A stretch of 64,000 nt of DNA, taken from positions 2,281,336 to 2,345,335 of the forward strand of contig BCHX01000006.1 in assembly GCA_001599755.1 (NCBI GenBank), written 5' to 3'. Below are positions 1-11,191 of this stretch, piece after piece. This DNA is from Gliomastix tumulicola (Eukaryota > Ascomycota > Sordariomycetes > Hypocreales > Bionectriaceae). Within the stretch, counting starts at the first letter, position 1; each line of letters begins with the position of its first letter. The notes under the pieces were generated by a model. The model saw only the letters and a program-made list of their open reading frames with translations. It was not told the DNA's origin and made no database searches. The translations under genes were made by a program, and so were the position numbers.

Positions 1-3000
1 ATGTTTGGCGGGGCATTCGTTGTTGGGCGGGTAATGTCCACATGTACGCACCTGTGCCTCCATGTTCGACCAAGGGGCCAGAGCCTCGGCCGGGGAGGGG
101 AAAAGAGAGTTATGATAGAGTCAGGCGAGACGCAAGGTCGGAGCTGCTAGCTATAGGTCCGGCAGCTGTGTTTCCACAGCATCCAGCATAGTTGTAGTGT
201 TGGTTGTCCGAGGCTGACGCTATCGAGGGGCCATGCCTTGCTCACGAGGGGCAGTCGTTGGCGGGCAGATCTGTTCGGCGGAGGCGCAGGGAAGGGCAGA
301 AGTACTTGTGGCACAAGCTTGGACACAGTCGAGGCTAAGCGGCAGCAGCTGTTGCAGCAGAGTCGAGGTCGCTCGGTGGAAGTTGGTCGGACAGATGGCA
401 GGACGGCCGGGGGCAGGACGAAGGAATCGATGCTCTGTCTGTCTTGCGATTGCGGGTTTATCTTGTGTGGTCTTTTTTCCCAAAAAGTCGGTGCATTGCG
501 TTGTGATTTGTGCCAATGTGGGGTGACCTGGAATTTTGGGTGCCTGTGCTGCCTTTGTGAGGTGGATGGTGGATTTTGGTGGAGTTCCAGGCTTGATTCT
601 GACCTCACGGAAGATTCTCGGGCAAAGAAACACCCCGCACTGTGCTGTTGGCTGCCATCTCTGCACACAAGCACAGTCTCCATCCGTCCTCTCTTTCCTC
701 CCATTGTTCTAGAATCTTGCTGCATGAGGCCCCTCCTAGGCATCCTCCGAGACTACTAGTACCTTATTCTTATCATCGCATGACTCAGTACACATCACCT
801 TGCACCCAAATTCACGGAGGGGGCATCCACGGGCATCTCACGTGTTTTCATTTGGTTGGCATTCATGATCAGCTACTTCAACGGGGCACTCATCGCAGTA
901 CCAGGTCTCATAGCCTGACCATGCCAAAATGCCATCCAGGATAGTATCAGAGAGATCTGATCCTGACCCGCTCGCTGGGGACTGATTCCGATGCCATCAT
1001 CCCTCTTGATATGCAACGAGGCACCTGGAATCGCGCTCATAAGCGGAGAGATACTGGCTGGTTCTCCTTCCTACCCTGGGAACTTGAGTTCGATCTAGCC
1101 CCTAGCTCACGGCCCCAGGACCGGTCTTCATCTACCCCAAGACCAGGATTATCCAAGTGTTAGACGAAGAGTCGCATCTGCTGCTGGCGAGACTCTATCA
1201 TGACTCAGGCGCCTCTTGGTGAAGAGCCTGGGGCTTCCGTGACGGCCACCAAAGGACTGGTGAGGAATATTGGACTCGAGTCGCGAGGCAGACTATATTG
1301 ATGCGAGTGCAGGTCTCGTGGCTGCCGAGTCTGCCATGAGAGGCACGCTCTTCAGTTTCGTCTTCGTCTGTTTGCGATTGGAGTACATGATCACATGGTT
1401 AGCTAAACCATTGCCCAGAACGACAACGAATTGGATTCTCCAGAACAATAGACGACGGGCGAAGGCTACAGTCCAGATGTCGTCTGCATAAGGCTCAAGG
1501 AAAAGCTCATGAAGAACAACTTGCCGCATAGCACGGTCTCTGACCTCAAGAGCCGCTTCGATAGGTATCCGTCATCGTTGCCATGGAGCCGGCGAGCAGC
1601 GAGGCGTAGGCCGGACTCCTGAGGTCCGTGTACTTCCGACGCCAATTCTAGACCTAGAAGTCTGTCAGGACGAGAACGGCTCGCGAATGCCTCGAAGCGT
1701 TGAGCAGAGCCAAGGAATTCGTCTGGCATCTGGCCGCGAGCGTCTTCAGCTCTCTATGTCATCTGGAACTCGCAGAGCGATCCCGCACATGGCATTGGGA
1801 GAGCAGTGGTCCAGCTTGAAGGTAAGGTCACCCGTCCGCACGCTGGAGAAGATCAGAACTACAGAGCTCCCTGTGATGCCCCAGTATCCCGGTGTCGGTG
1901 GCTCTAAAGGTATCGAAGACGGTGTGGTGGTACTGCATACGCTTGTGCGTGCTCGCGTGCCCGTTGTCGATAGTGGCCCGGTCCTATGATCCAATGTTTC
2001 ACCGGCTCGGCCGCATAAAGGGCTGCCCTGCCGTCCCCTTTGCATCGAAACGCCAGGATCTGCTAGCGGACCGAGACAAGGGAACGCCGATGAGACGATG
2101 ACGATGAGTTCTTATTCGGTGGAGAGAAAGAAGCAAAGCAGGCAAGCAGGGCAGGGCGGCTATATGCGTTCTCACAGCGCGCAATAGCAAGCCGGGGACA
2201 TAAAAATGCCACCACAAGCTGCGAAGAGCCGTATGCACCCTCACAGGCGCTGCCATTGCCGCAAAGCAACTGTTTATGTCACCCGCCTGCACAGGATCAG
2301 CTTGGAAAGAAGGATGTGCTCCCAGTCGCAGCCACAGATCCGTTTCAATTTCCAGCTGAGCAGATCCAACGTCATGCATGTCCGATCACCATCTTGTTAC
2401 GGACTGGTGTGACAGAGTTGAGAAAAATGTCGCGTGGGTCTTGGACCCAGCGGCCAAAAGAGCCACCCACACATTCAGTGCGCATCACAATGTGCCAGCT
2501 AAGCAGCAGGGCGTCTGGCGGTGCTGGTCACCTTTGTTCAGAACGTGTCTCGCGTAAATGAGCAGGGAGGACGAGGCTGTGCTGCTGAAGAAAAGTGGAC
2601 AAAAGCCATATGATATCACCCTTCTCCTCTGGAGGGTGGTGTAATTTCCCCTCGAGGGCGGTTGGTCGCTGCTGTGCCTTTCGGAGGCGCTTTGAGCGAC
2701 GGTGTTCCGATTTTCTGAGTAAGGATCTCAAGGCAGGGCAGTCTGACCTGACTGAGGAGGGACCAAGGCGGTAAAAGTCTTACCTGTCCGCGTGAGGCCC
2801 GATTTCGATCCCGACAAGCCTGTCCACCATCCAATCATAGGCCCGAACACGTAGGGAAAAAAGCTGGATCAGCACAGTCCACCCAGTGAAGGGAGGGGTG
2901 GTCCTCCCTCGCAGACTCGCTCCCTCCCGCTCTCACACAAGCGCGCCACGTCTCTGCTCGCGTGTCTCAGGGCCTTTCTTCACCGCTCAAACTCGACCTC

Positions 3001-5221
3001 ATCCCAACTGTTCGACGGATTCATCTGTCTCCTTTAAGGCCAGGGAAACGACCTTGGCGATCTGTGCAATCTTGCTAAGGAAACGAAACGCGGGGGCGGG
3101 TAATTCGTAGGCCTCCCACGATGGTCTCGAACGCGGCCAGCCAGGCCTGGAAGGGCAGCGTGTGTAATTTGCGCCATGCAGGCGAGGCGCCGGCTCCTGC
3201 TGAAGTAGCGGAGAGCATGGCTGCCGACAGACCGCTCATCCTGTGCAGCCATGCCCTGTGGCAGCAGCTTAATCTCCCCAGCTCGTATTGCTGTGATTTA
3301 GCAGCCATGCGCTGGGATCAGACGGAAATTTAGCCTCTGTTGCTTTCTGGAAAAAAGGGGGAGGACAAGGAGACGCAATGTTTGGACGGTGGAAGCGCCG
3401 CCAGTGGCAAAAAATCTGGGGCAACGGAGCCTTTGCTTCTTGTTCCTGCATTAGCGGCGGCGAGGTAGCTCACAGGTACCAAAAGTACTGTTGGATGGTG
3501 GGCTCCGGGTTTTTATGCAGGTGATTGATCCTTCAGCTGCTTTCATAACTTCGAGTTGTCGCCGACGACATCCCGATGAGTAAGGTTGAGTTCGTGTTGT
3601 CGAAAGCAAGCACCTCAAGAGCACTCACACAAGGGGAACAGCAACTCTGAGCCCCTTGGCTCTTCAACACAGAGGTAGCTGCATGTGTGAGACACGGCTC
3701 ACCTTGTTTTAGGGGCAGACGAACCCACGTGTTTCATCTTGTCGAGGGCTTTAGCACGGAGGAGGCAAGTCGCTCTCTCGGCCGGTGCCGTCAGACAACG
3801 GCCCAACCCAGCGAACCTGGAACCAAGAAATGTTTGCATTCCAGCCTTGATTCAAGATGATTCCGAAAATATACTCTCTGCCACACCGAAACACCGATCA
3901 GCTATGATTACAACAGACGATCTGAGGTCGCATCATCTGCATATCCTTCCCGTGACACTTGATATGATGATCCTCTACGGATGGTGTGGTGCACAATTTG
4001 TTAGTCGTTCCCGAAAGGAACAACAATAAGCATAAAATTGTCCCCATAGAGAGTAGCTACCAACTGCAAGACTTGGAGGGTACATCAGAGGTCAGCCAGC
4101 CGATGCAAACACCCGAAAGACGACCACACTCCGAGTACTATCACATGATGGCAACCGGGAAAAAGCTCCGTAAACCGGGCAGCCCTTCAGAAAACAGATG
4201 CAAGGAAGGCCGTCGGTTATTCCATGCTGGACCGAAATGAGGCGCTCAATTTAGCCAGCCGAAGGAGGGTTGATGACTCTGGAGGGAAACAACCAGGGAA
4301 GTGCCTGGCTCAAGGGCTGCAAGCATGAGCATTGAAGCGGTATCTCCGTGCAACGGCAGGAGCTCCTCAGGCAGTCTTACCTGCTGGGTTCAGTATTACG
4401 GTGCATGTACATGGAAGGTACGTGACATCGAGCCAGCTTATTGGACCGAGTATTGTTCCTTCCCTGGTTCTAGTAGAAACATCCCCCGCCTGGGGCTGCT
4501 TGCAGAAAGGCTTCCAGTAATTTCCAGCACACCGACTAGCCGCCGTCGGCACTGGTGATTCATCCACCCATTCTTTCACTCGCCCTCCCTCCCTCCTATT
4601 CCGCGTCGCCATCCCTGGACTGAACACCGCCGCCTCCTTTCGTCCTACCTGGACGGAGCAGCTGTGAGCTGGCTGATTGCACTCGCACACGGACCACCGC
4701 CCTCGAATGGCCAGCCAGCATTGATGAGTGGTGAGTGGCTGCCCCGAGGCGCTGAGTGGCTGCGGCTTGCCAGAGACCGCTAGACGGGCCCCACACGCTG
4801 GACAAGGGGTAAAACGATCCAACGGACCATCCTCCACTGAACTGCATTACCCCTGGATTAGCGTCCATGGACCAGGCGTCTGTAATTTCCCACGGAGCCA
4901 CTTGGACCAATCTGCTCAACACGCAAGCCCGGAGGCGACTGGTAGCAGTGACAGTGTGTGTCAAGACGCCTGCAGGAGCATGACCGACCTGGGGCATGGT
5001 CCGCGAGAGGCCATGGTATTAAAATGCTCGACACCTCCGTTCCCAGATGGTTCTCTTCTCTTTCCTTTCTTCCCCAGCCAAACAGCCAATTCTCAGTTGA
5101 CTCCTCTTGACTTCGGTCGTCCATTCTTTAACCAACGCTCCAATACTCCAACGCAAGCTTACGCTTAGCCCTTCGCTCTCTATAACCAATAATTCAGTTC
5201 TCGAACCAAACAACTTTCAAG
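1..5221. other. Gene-poor left flank, no recognisable gene
   Basis: Open frames here are short, overlap one another on both strands, have no family I recognise and lack the C-ending codon preference of the real genes. A GGTACC/TACTAGTA-type motif lies near 754-765, and a second GGTACC lies near 3475. A possible TATA-like TATTAAAA near 5018 sits about 200 bases before the wall-protein start, and a CTATAACCAAT string near 5181 lies too close to that ATG to be its TATA box. A diverged or very small-exon gene cannot be excluded by eye. Confidence 0.6.
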
Positions 5222-6071
5222 ATGCGTTTCACCGTCGCTGCCGCCTTCCTGGCCACTGGTGCCATGGCCGGTGTTCACACCCCCATCTCCACCGACTACA
5301 CCACCAAGCTCGTCACCGTCACTGACTGCGGTCCTTCCGTCACTGACTGCCCTGCCGACTCTACCACCGTGGCCACCGAGACCGTCCCCCTGACCACCTC
5401 CACGGTCTACACCACCTCGGTCCACACCATCACCAGCTGCCCCCCTGAGGTCCCCGACTGCCCGGCCGACAGCACCATCATCTCCACCGAGACCGTCGCT
5501 GTCTCGACCACTGTCTGCCCGGTCACGCCCACCGAGACCCCCGAGGTCCCTGAGACTCCTGAGGAGCCTGAGCACCCCGAGCAGCCGGAGGTCCCTGAGG
5601 TCCCGGTCCCTACCCCTACCGAGACTCCCTCCGTCCCCGAGACCCCCGAGAAGCCTGAGGAGCCCGAGATTCCTGAGGTTCCCGTCCCCACTGAGACTCC
5701 CTCCGTGCCCGAGGTCCCTGAGGTCCCCGTTCCCGAGGAGCCCTCGATCTGCGTCCCCTCTGTCTCGACCACTGCCATCACCAAGAGCTACACCACCGTC
5801 CTCACCTCCGTTGAGTACTCTACCATCGAGGTCCCCTGCCCCACCACCACCGAGGAGCCCTCCGTCTCTTTCACCCCTCCTCCCACCGTCACCTCTCCCC
5901 CCGGCAACACCACGTAAGTTGACTCCCTCGCTGAGACCGTCAGTCCTGCAGCTGCTAACATCTCTCTCCAGCATCCCTGAGCCCCCGGCTCCCACTGGTG
6001 CCGCTGCTGGCCTCTCCGGCTCTGCCTTCCTCGCTGGCATTGCTGGTCTCGCCGCCTACGCTCTTGCTTAA
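5222..6071 (+). CDS. GPI-anchored, Thr/Pro/Glu-rich cell-wall protein
   Basis: Predicted 263-residue surface protein from exons 5222-5913 and 5972-6071. The 58-base intron has donor GTAAGT, branch GCTAAC at 5954 and acceptor CAG. The protein opens with a signal peptide (MRFTVAAAFLATGAMAG). Two related Cys-containing Thr/Ser blocks follow, sharing the core DCPADST. Then comes a Pro-Glu-Val repeat region (units such as ETPSVPE and PEVPVP, about residues 100-178) and a further Ser/Thr stretch. The C-terminus is a small-residue and hydrophobic tail after PTGAAAG, as for GPI attachment. Thr/Ser content suggests heavy O-mannosylation. No enzymatic domain is visible, so the role is probably structural or adhesive. 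The Pro/Glu repeats leave the antisense strand open for about 860 bases; that is a composition effect. Without the splice the GPI tail is lost, which supports the intron. Exact function is unknown. Confidence 0.85.
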
Positions 6072-9000
6072 ATCTCTTTCTCTTTCGACATTGTTGAGAG
6101 TTGAAGAGTAATGTGGAGGGCGCTCACGGCAGCATAATCTTTTTAACGAGCCATTATTTGGTATTTATTTTTGGAGTCCAGTGGACACTTGTACAAACTT
6201 TCCCGCAAGCTAGGCTTCTGAATACTACATTTTGGCATATTAACGGCATATGGGAAAGATAATCGTGTACTTTGCTAATTTAATTCCTTTCGGGGCGTTT
6301 GTCGGGCCATGGATTGGCTGGCAATGACCTATGAATGACAAGTTTTGAATTTTCATTTTTTCAACATCTTGGGAAGTTCTCGAATCCGTGTGAAGTCTTA
6401 TCTTTGCGTGCAAGTGCCGGCCCTTATTATGCACGCCTTACTCGCCGTCGACGCCTCTTTCTGGGGGAGAGAAGGAAGCCACGTAGAAGGGGAGTGGGCA
6501 TTCCAAACTCCCCGAAAAGTAAGAATCAAAGTCTGGGGTGCACGGGACTACTGTTGCCCCCTGGCGTTGGTCCTTCGAGCCCCGGTCCTGAAGGAAATTG
6601 CGTTTTCGACGGATCCTCTGCTGGTGCTAGCGAGGCGTGGTCGTCCAATTTTTGTGCGGAGATTGCTTGCAACGTGTGAGGCCTCAAGGTCAGTCGTTGG
6701 TCGCTTTGGCGTTCAGAGGCAAATTCAAGAGGTAGGGGAAGTTGGTCACTTAGAGGGTTATGCTCTTCCTCTGACTTGGATAAGTGGTAGGTGTTTGTGT
6801 GGATTGGACAGACTTGGGGATCCAACTTGGTGATGGGGGGGAGTACGGGTCGTCGGATGTATACCTGGCTACCCTAGAGCACTGCCCTCGGAGACTATCG
6901 ACCACAATGACCAAATGCGTTGGAATAGTAGTCAGAGTGAACAGACGGAGAAAAGCGAGTGTTGATTTCCCGTATCGACCCAGCTTGGGGACTGGGTTGG
7001 ACCAGCGCCTCGTCGTAGAAAAGAGGGCGCTGGTCAAGCTTGACGGTGCCGTCGAACAGTATCCCTTCGGGTCACTTCTTGATTAAGCCACGGACCATCC
7101 CATCCGAACTCTCGCTGAAGGAGTGTCAAAGACCAATACTGCGGTCAATGTACTATGTAGCATTGTCAGCTCCTATAGATTGTTGGCTCGTTGGGTCATA
7201 TTTTCGTCGATATTCGTTGTCGGCTCTGCGGGACAATGAGACGCATGAAGGGCAACGAGTCGGAGCACTGGGCCAATCACACTCAGCAGGAAGAGAATGG
7301 AAGGTGGTGTATACTGAGAGGTAACAGCACAGGTTGTTATCGATATGACGACCCACGTAGGTTGTGCTTGGTTGAGACTATGGGTGTGGTAGTTTTAATA
7401 CGCCAGTCGCCTTTGTTCATCTGGTAATGTTTTATAATAATAGAGGGCTAGTCTCATTCGACCAGGAAGTCGGTTTGGAGTTGTGGACTATGTCCCGGGT
7501 AGCCATCCCGTCCGTCCACGTCGCCCGCTGGCGGCAACGTAATCCATCCATTGGATGGTTGACTTTCAGGTACCCGAGTTTCGAACAGAAATTACTATTT
7601 ACTATATAGAACTGCTGCCACGTGGGCGTGGTAGTTGGCTGAAAAATTTCAACATCACGAAATGCCTCTGATTGCATGTTGCGGAAAGACATCGTGACAG
7701 AATATGCGTATTCCTCGTATATCCAGCTACGCAAGCCGTCGACGAGACCTCGCTAGGCAAACGTGGACGTACGGCCGGCCGAAAGATGCACTATCGACTG
7801 AGCTCCCAATTCTTGCATCAGCCATGTGGTATGAAAACCCATGTGTTGTGAAAGCCCACAGCAAACCCCGCGGAACACATGGCAGTGTCAGACTACGCCT
7901 CCCAACCACGTCCCGTGGGAAGGAAGCCCAATGGAAAATCGAAAGGCGACACAGCCACAGCCCCCTTTGCCGTCCCAAATGCCTGACATGGTGCGCGCAC
8001 ATCCCATCCCGTCACCGAAGCAGCCAAGGCAGTCCCGTCAACCGGATGCCCGTGGGGTCCCGCTCCGTCTCACCGCACTGAGTCATCATATCAGCACCAA
8101 AAGTACAACTACACACCAGATTCTCGCGCCATTTCGTGCCTCGCGAGGGATCTCGCGCGAGCGAGCAGGAATCACACCTCGCGGCGCACGAGCTGACAAG
8201 GACATGCATCTCTGCAGATTGCAGTCTGACAGCTTTTGTGCTCGGAAGCAGATGAATGTTTGAGAATAATGCTATTATAGTTAGGGCGGTGATCCATGAA
8301 CCTGGAGGTCCTGTCTCATCGCTCTTGCAAAAGACCCATCCGCATAACCGTGATTTGCGCGTTCGTACAGACCCAAAGATGTGTGGGGAGGCAAGGCAGA
8401 TACTAGACACTGGTCGTTGTCAGAGGGACTGACACACCGGGACACCACATTGCGGTGAAGCCCTCTTTGCTGTGCCTCATTCATCCTGGTGCCTCAGGCG
8501 GTGACGAAGAGTCGTGACGTTTGCACTCGAGACGGACAGCGCCACGGCGAGCACTAGCACCGTCGGCCAGACCATTGTGCCGTGTCGATCGGGCGACGGA
8601 TTAGACTTAGGTGAGGCTCAGGAGGGCAAAGCAGGACTAGTAGTCACTATTCCTCAGGGCTGGTAGGGCTGCGTCAACAGTCTGAGAGGGCAGGTGGGGC
8701 AATTGCGAAGGCGGCTCGCACTTGCCTCTCGCACTCGGACAGCGGATGGTGCTGACTGTACGGATTCCGCTCCCTGATTGGCTGTGGTGCACTTCGACTC
8801 TGCTTCCGCCGTCAAAGAATCCTTTTCCAACCCCACTATCAAGTGCGAAGTCCACGTCAATTCAGCCAGCGACAGCCTGTGTGGTATTTCCGGAACAAAG
8901 ACAGGCCATGCCACGCGGGTTCGGATCCCCTGGCTGGATGGACGGGTCATGGATCGCTCCCTCGTCCCTTCGGCCTTCACCCGCATTGTCTCGTCTCTTA

Positions 9001-9596
9001 TCAGTGTCTCGCCCGTTCGAATCGAAAGGGGGGCCAAGTCAGCATGCAGCATGCAGCATGCAGCTCTGCGGGCTGAGACTAGAAAGAGGGAGCGGGGTGG
9101 GGTACCTCAGCCGGTCGAAAGCACTGATATGCCGCGCTGGGTAGTGCGAGTATGCGTGCGAGTCCGATATTAGCTGCCCTCCATGACGAGGCGAAGCAGA
9201 GGCGCCCCAGGCAAGACAGGACCCTCCAGGGTTGCGAGTCCGAGTGCGTCCTTGCGAGATTCAGCTCCCAAGTTGTCAGATTATAGATTGCACGTTGCGA
9301 AAATCTCCGCAAAAGTCCGTTCCATCCTGCTTGTGCGACTGTTGGGTACAAAGTCTATATGAAGCCCGGCGATTCCTCGTCCAAATCAACTCTCCGGACC
9401 ATCACCACTCAGCATCATCATCATCAAGTCGTCAAGTGACCTCCTCGACCTACCATAAGCACCCAAAAGACATCCGCAGTGACACTTTACCTCCTTGTCT
9501 GTGCGCCATCTTGATCCGGCCCTGCCTTCCGACCTCGATCTGTCACTCGTCGCCCCCTTTCTCGCCTTCCCCCCCAACGAAAACTTACCTGTCATC
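6072..9596. other. Intergenic, 3.5 kb, no recognisable gene
   Basis: This is the 3' flank of the wall-protein gene followed by the promoter of the RTA1-like gene. Frames up to about 160 residues occur on both strands but overlap each other and resemble no family I know. A three-copy AGCATGC repeat lies at 9041-9061. A TATA-like CTATATGAAG lies near 9355, about 240 bases before the RTA1-like ATG, and CATCATCATCATC follows near 9410. Confidence 0.55.
9041..9061. repeat. Three tandem copies of AGCATGC
   Basis: AGCATGC occurs three times head to tail. Each copy contains the palindrome GCATGC. The repeat sits about 540 bases upstream of the RTA1-like gene; function is unknown. Confidence 0.8.
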
Positions 9597-10595
9597 ATGT
9601 CTCGCGAGCTTCCTGAGGGTGTCATCGCCTTCGGCCCCGACGCCACGTGCAAGCTTGACACTTGCCCTATCGAGTGGAGCATCTACCAGTACCGACCCGA
9701 CCTTGGTGCCAACATCGCCCTCCTTGCCCTCTTCGCTGTCATTGGCGCTGTCCATGTCGTCCTGGGCTGGCGATGGAGGAGCTGGGGGTTCATGGTCGGT
9801 ATGCTCCTCGGCTCCATCTCCGAGATCGTGGGATATGCCGGGCGGATCATGCTCTACTATGACCCCTTTTCTTTCAACGCTTTCATGATCCAAATCGGTA
9901 AGTTGTCACCAGCCTTCTCTCTCGCAGGATCCCATCCCTTTCGCCGTACTGACCGAGGACTTTCCCCAGTCTGCCTCACCATCGCCCCCGTCTTCTACAC
10001 CGCGTCCATCTATGTCACCCTGTCCAAGACCATTGTCTACTTCGCCCCGGACCTGTCCCGCTTCAAGCCCCAGCTCTTCTACTGGATCTTCATCCCCGCC
10101 GACGTCGTCTGCCTCGCCCTCCAGGCCGCCGGCGGCGCCATGTCGACCAATTCGGACGGCAACAACGACACGGGCGTCTCCGTCTCCATGGCCGGCCTCG
10201 CCCTGCAGGTCGTCGTCATTGTCGCCTTCCTGGCCTGCTTCGGCGACTACATGTTCCGCTACTGGCGCTCCGGCCGCATGGACGTCCTGAGCTGGCGTCT
10301 GAAGACCTTCTTCTCCGGCCTGCTCATCTCCATCCTCCTCATCCTCGCTCGTTGCTCGTACCGTGTGGCTGAGCTCCGCGACGGCTACGACGGCGACATC
10401 ATCACCCACGAGATCCCCTTCATCCTCCTCGAGGGTGTCTTCATCGTCGTCGCGGCCATCGCGCTCTGCTTCGGCCACCCTGGTCTCGTCTTTGGCCGTG
10501 AGCAGGTGACTTCGGGGACGACGACGACGACCAAGGTTGTCAACTCTGACACGGAGAGTGGCAACGCTGGCGCCTTCACCACCGAGCGCAAGTAA
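9597..10595 (+). CDS. RTA1-like seven-TM membrane protein
   Basis: A 308-residue polytopic protein from exons 9597-9897 and 9970-10595. The 72-base intron (GTAAGT to CAG) keeps frame, so read-through would insert 24 polar residues into a membrane segment. Splicing restores a hydrophobic MIQIVCLTIAPVF. The ATG at 9597 is the first in this frame; upstream in-frame codons lack an ATG. About seven hydrophobic segments are visible. The block ARCSYRVAELRDGYDG followed by THEIPF matches the RTA1 family pattern R-x2-YRv-E-x-G-x-G-x6-HE. The tail is Thr/Ser-rich and cytosolic-looking. The family includes yeast RTA1 (7-aminocholesterol resistance) and RSB1 (sphingoid long-chain base release). Substrate cannot be deduced; the usual 'lipid-translocating exporter' label is only an analogy. 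Confidence 0.9.
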   Translation: MSRELPEGVIAFGPDATCKLDTCPIEWSIYQYRPDLGANIALLALFAVIGAVHVVLGWRWRSWGFMVGMLLGSISEIVGYAGRIMLYYDPFSFNAFMIQIGKLSPAFSLAGSHPFRRTDRGLSPVCLTIAPVFYTASIYVTLSKTIVYFAPDLSRFKPQLFYWIFIPADVVCLALQAAGGAMSTNSDGNNDTGVSVSMAGLALQVVVIVAFLACFGDYMFRYWRSGRMDVLSWRLKTFFSGLLISILLILARCSYRVAELRDGYDGDIITHEIPFILLEGVFIVVAAIALCFGHPGLVFGREQVTSGTTTTTKVVNSDTESGNAGAFTTERK

Positions 10596-11191
10596 GGCGA
10601 GCCTTCCGCTGGGCCTTCCGCTGGGGCGAGATTAGATGAAAGGGGTTGGAGAGAGGGAGAGATGGGAGGGATAGAAAATGGTTCTTACATGCGATGATTT
10701 AGACAGCTTGGCGCATATTGCTTTTCCTTGGATGATACCGATACCTGTTAGATATTTCACCAACTTGGTTGATCGATAATGAATTCTCTTTGTTGAATAT
10801 GAGTCTCTTCCGAATCTTGATGCTTCCCCCCCCTCCTGAACGCTGCTGGCACACCCTTTCGGGGGATAGTGCTGACCGGATCGGATGAGAAGACGATTAG
10901 ATAAGCCGATTGGCCAATCAGTGGCAAAAGCATCCCCACCATTGATCGCCCGTTGCAACTCTCCCGCATCGAAGTCGACTGTGTGCTCCTCACCTTCTTT
11001 TGCCCAATCCTGTGAACCTTATGTCTCCCCTCTTCTTCTCCATATCCGGCCACCGAACTCTCAGACACGCCGTCTACCGATCGTCACCAATCTCTGCTCT
11101 CTGCTGCAGACGACCATTGCGGAACACCTTCAGCTATCCAAGCTCCCCGAATTTGATATCCAAGTCCTCCATCAGCTCGTCAGCCGCCAAC
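10596..11191. other. RTA1-like 3' flank and aminopeptidase leader
   Basis: This 596-base gap holds the RTA1-like 3' region and the promoter/leader of the aminopeptidase gene. From 11000 onward it is open in frame with the aminopeptidase and could encode an N-terminal extension, described separately. Confidence 0.6.
11000..11191 (+). other. In-frame, acid-free N-terminal extension upstream of the aminopeptidase ATG
   Basis: The frame of the aminopeptidase exon 1 is open upstream to ATGs at 11000 and 11021. From 11000 it would add 64 residues. The added sequence holds several Arg, many Ser, stretches such as HRTLRHAVYRSS and CCRRPLRNTF, and no Asp or Glu. That composition is typical of mitochondrial targeting peptides. 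Whether these codons are translated depends on the transcription start, which I cannot see. Confidence 0.45.

Noticed and set aside
147..759. Overlapping frames of 100-200 codons on both strands at the left edge
   Set aside because: They overlap each other, match no family and lack the codon preference of the real genes.
5180..6040. 286-codon minus-strand frame opposite the wall protein
   Set aside because: It is the Gly/Ser/Asp-rich mirror of the Pro/Glu/Thr repeats and exists because of codon use. No domain is seen, and the plus strand has a signal peptide, intron and GPI tail.
9495..9596. Upstream extension of the RTA1-like reading frame
   Set aside because: It begins with TTG, not ATG. 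The first ATG, at 9597, starts a typical RTA1-like N-terminus.
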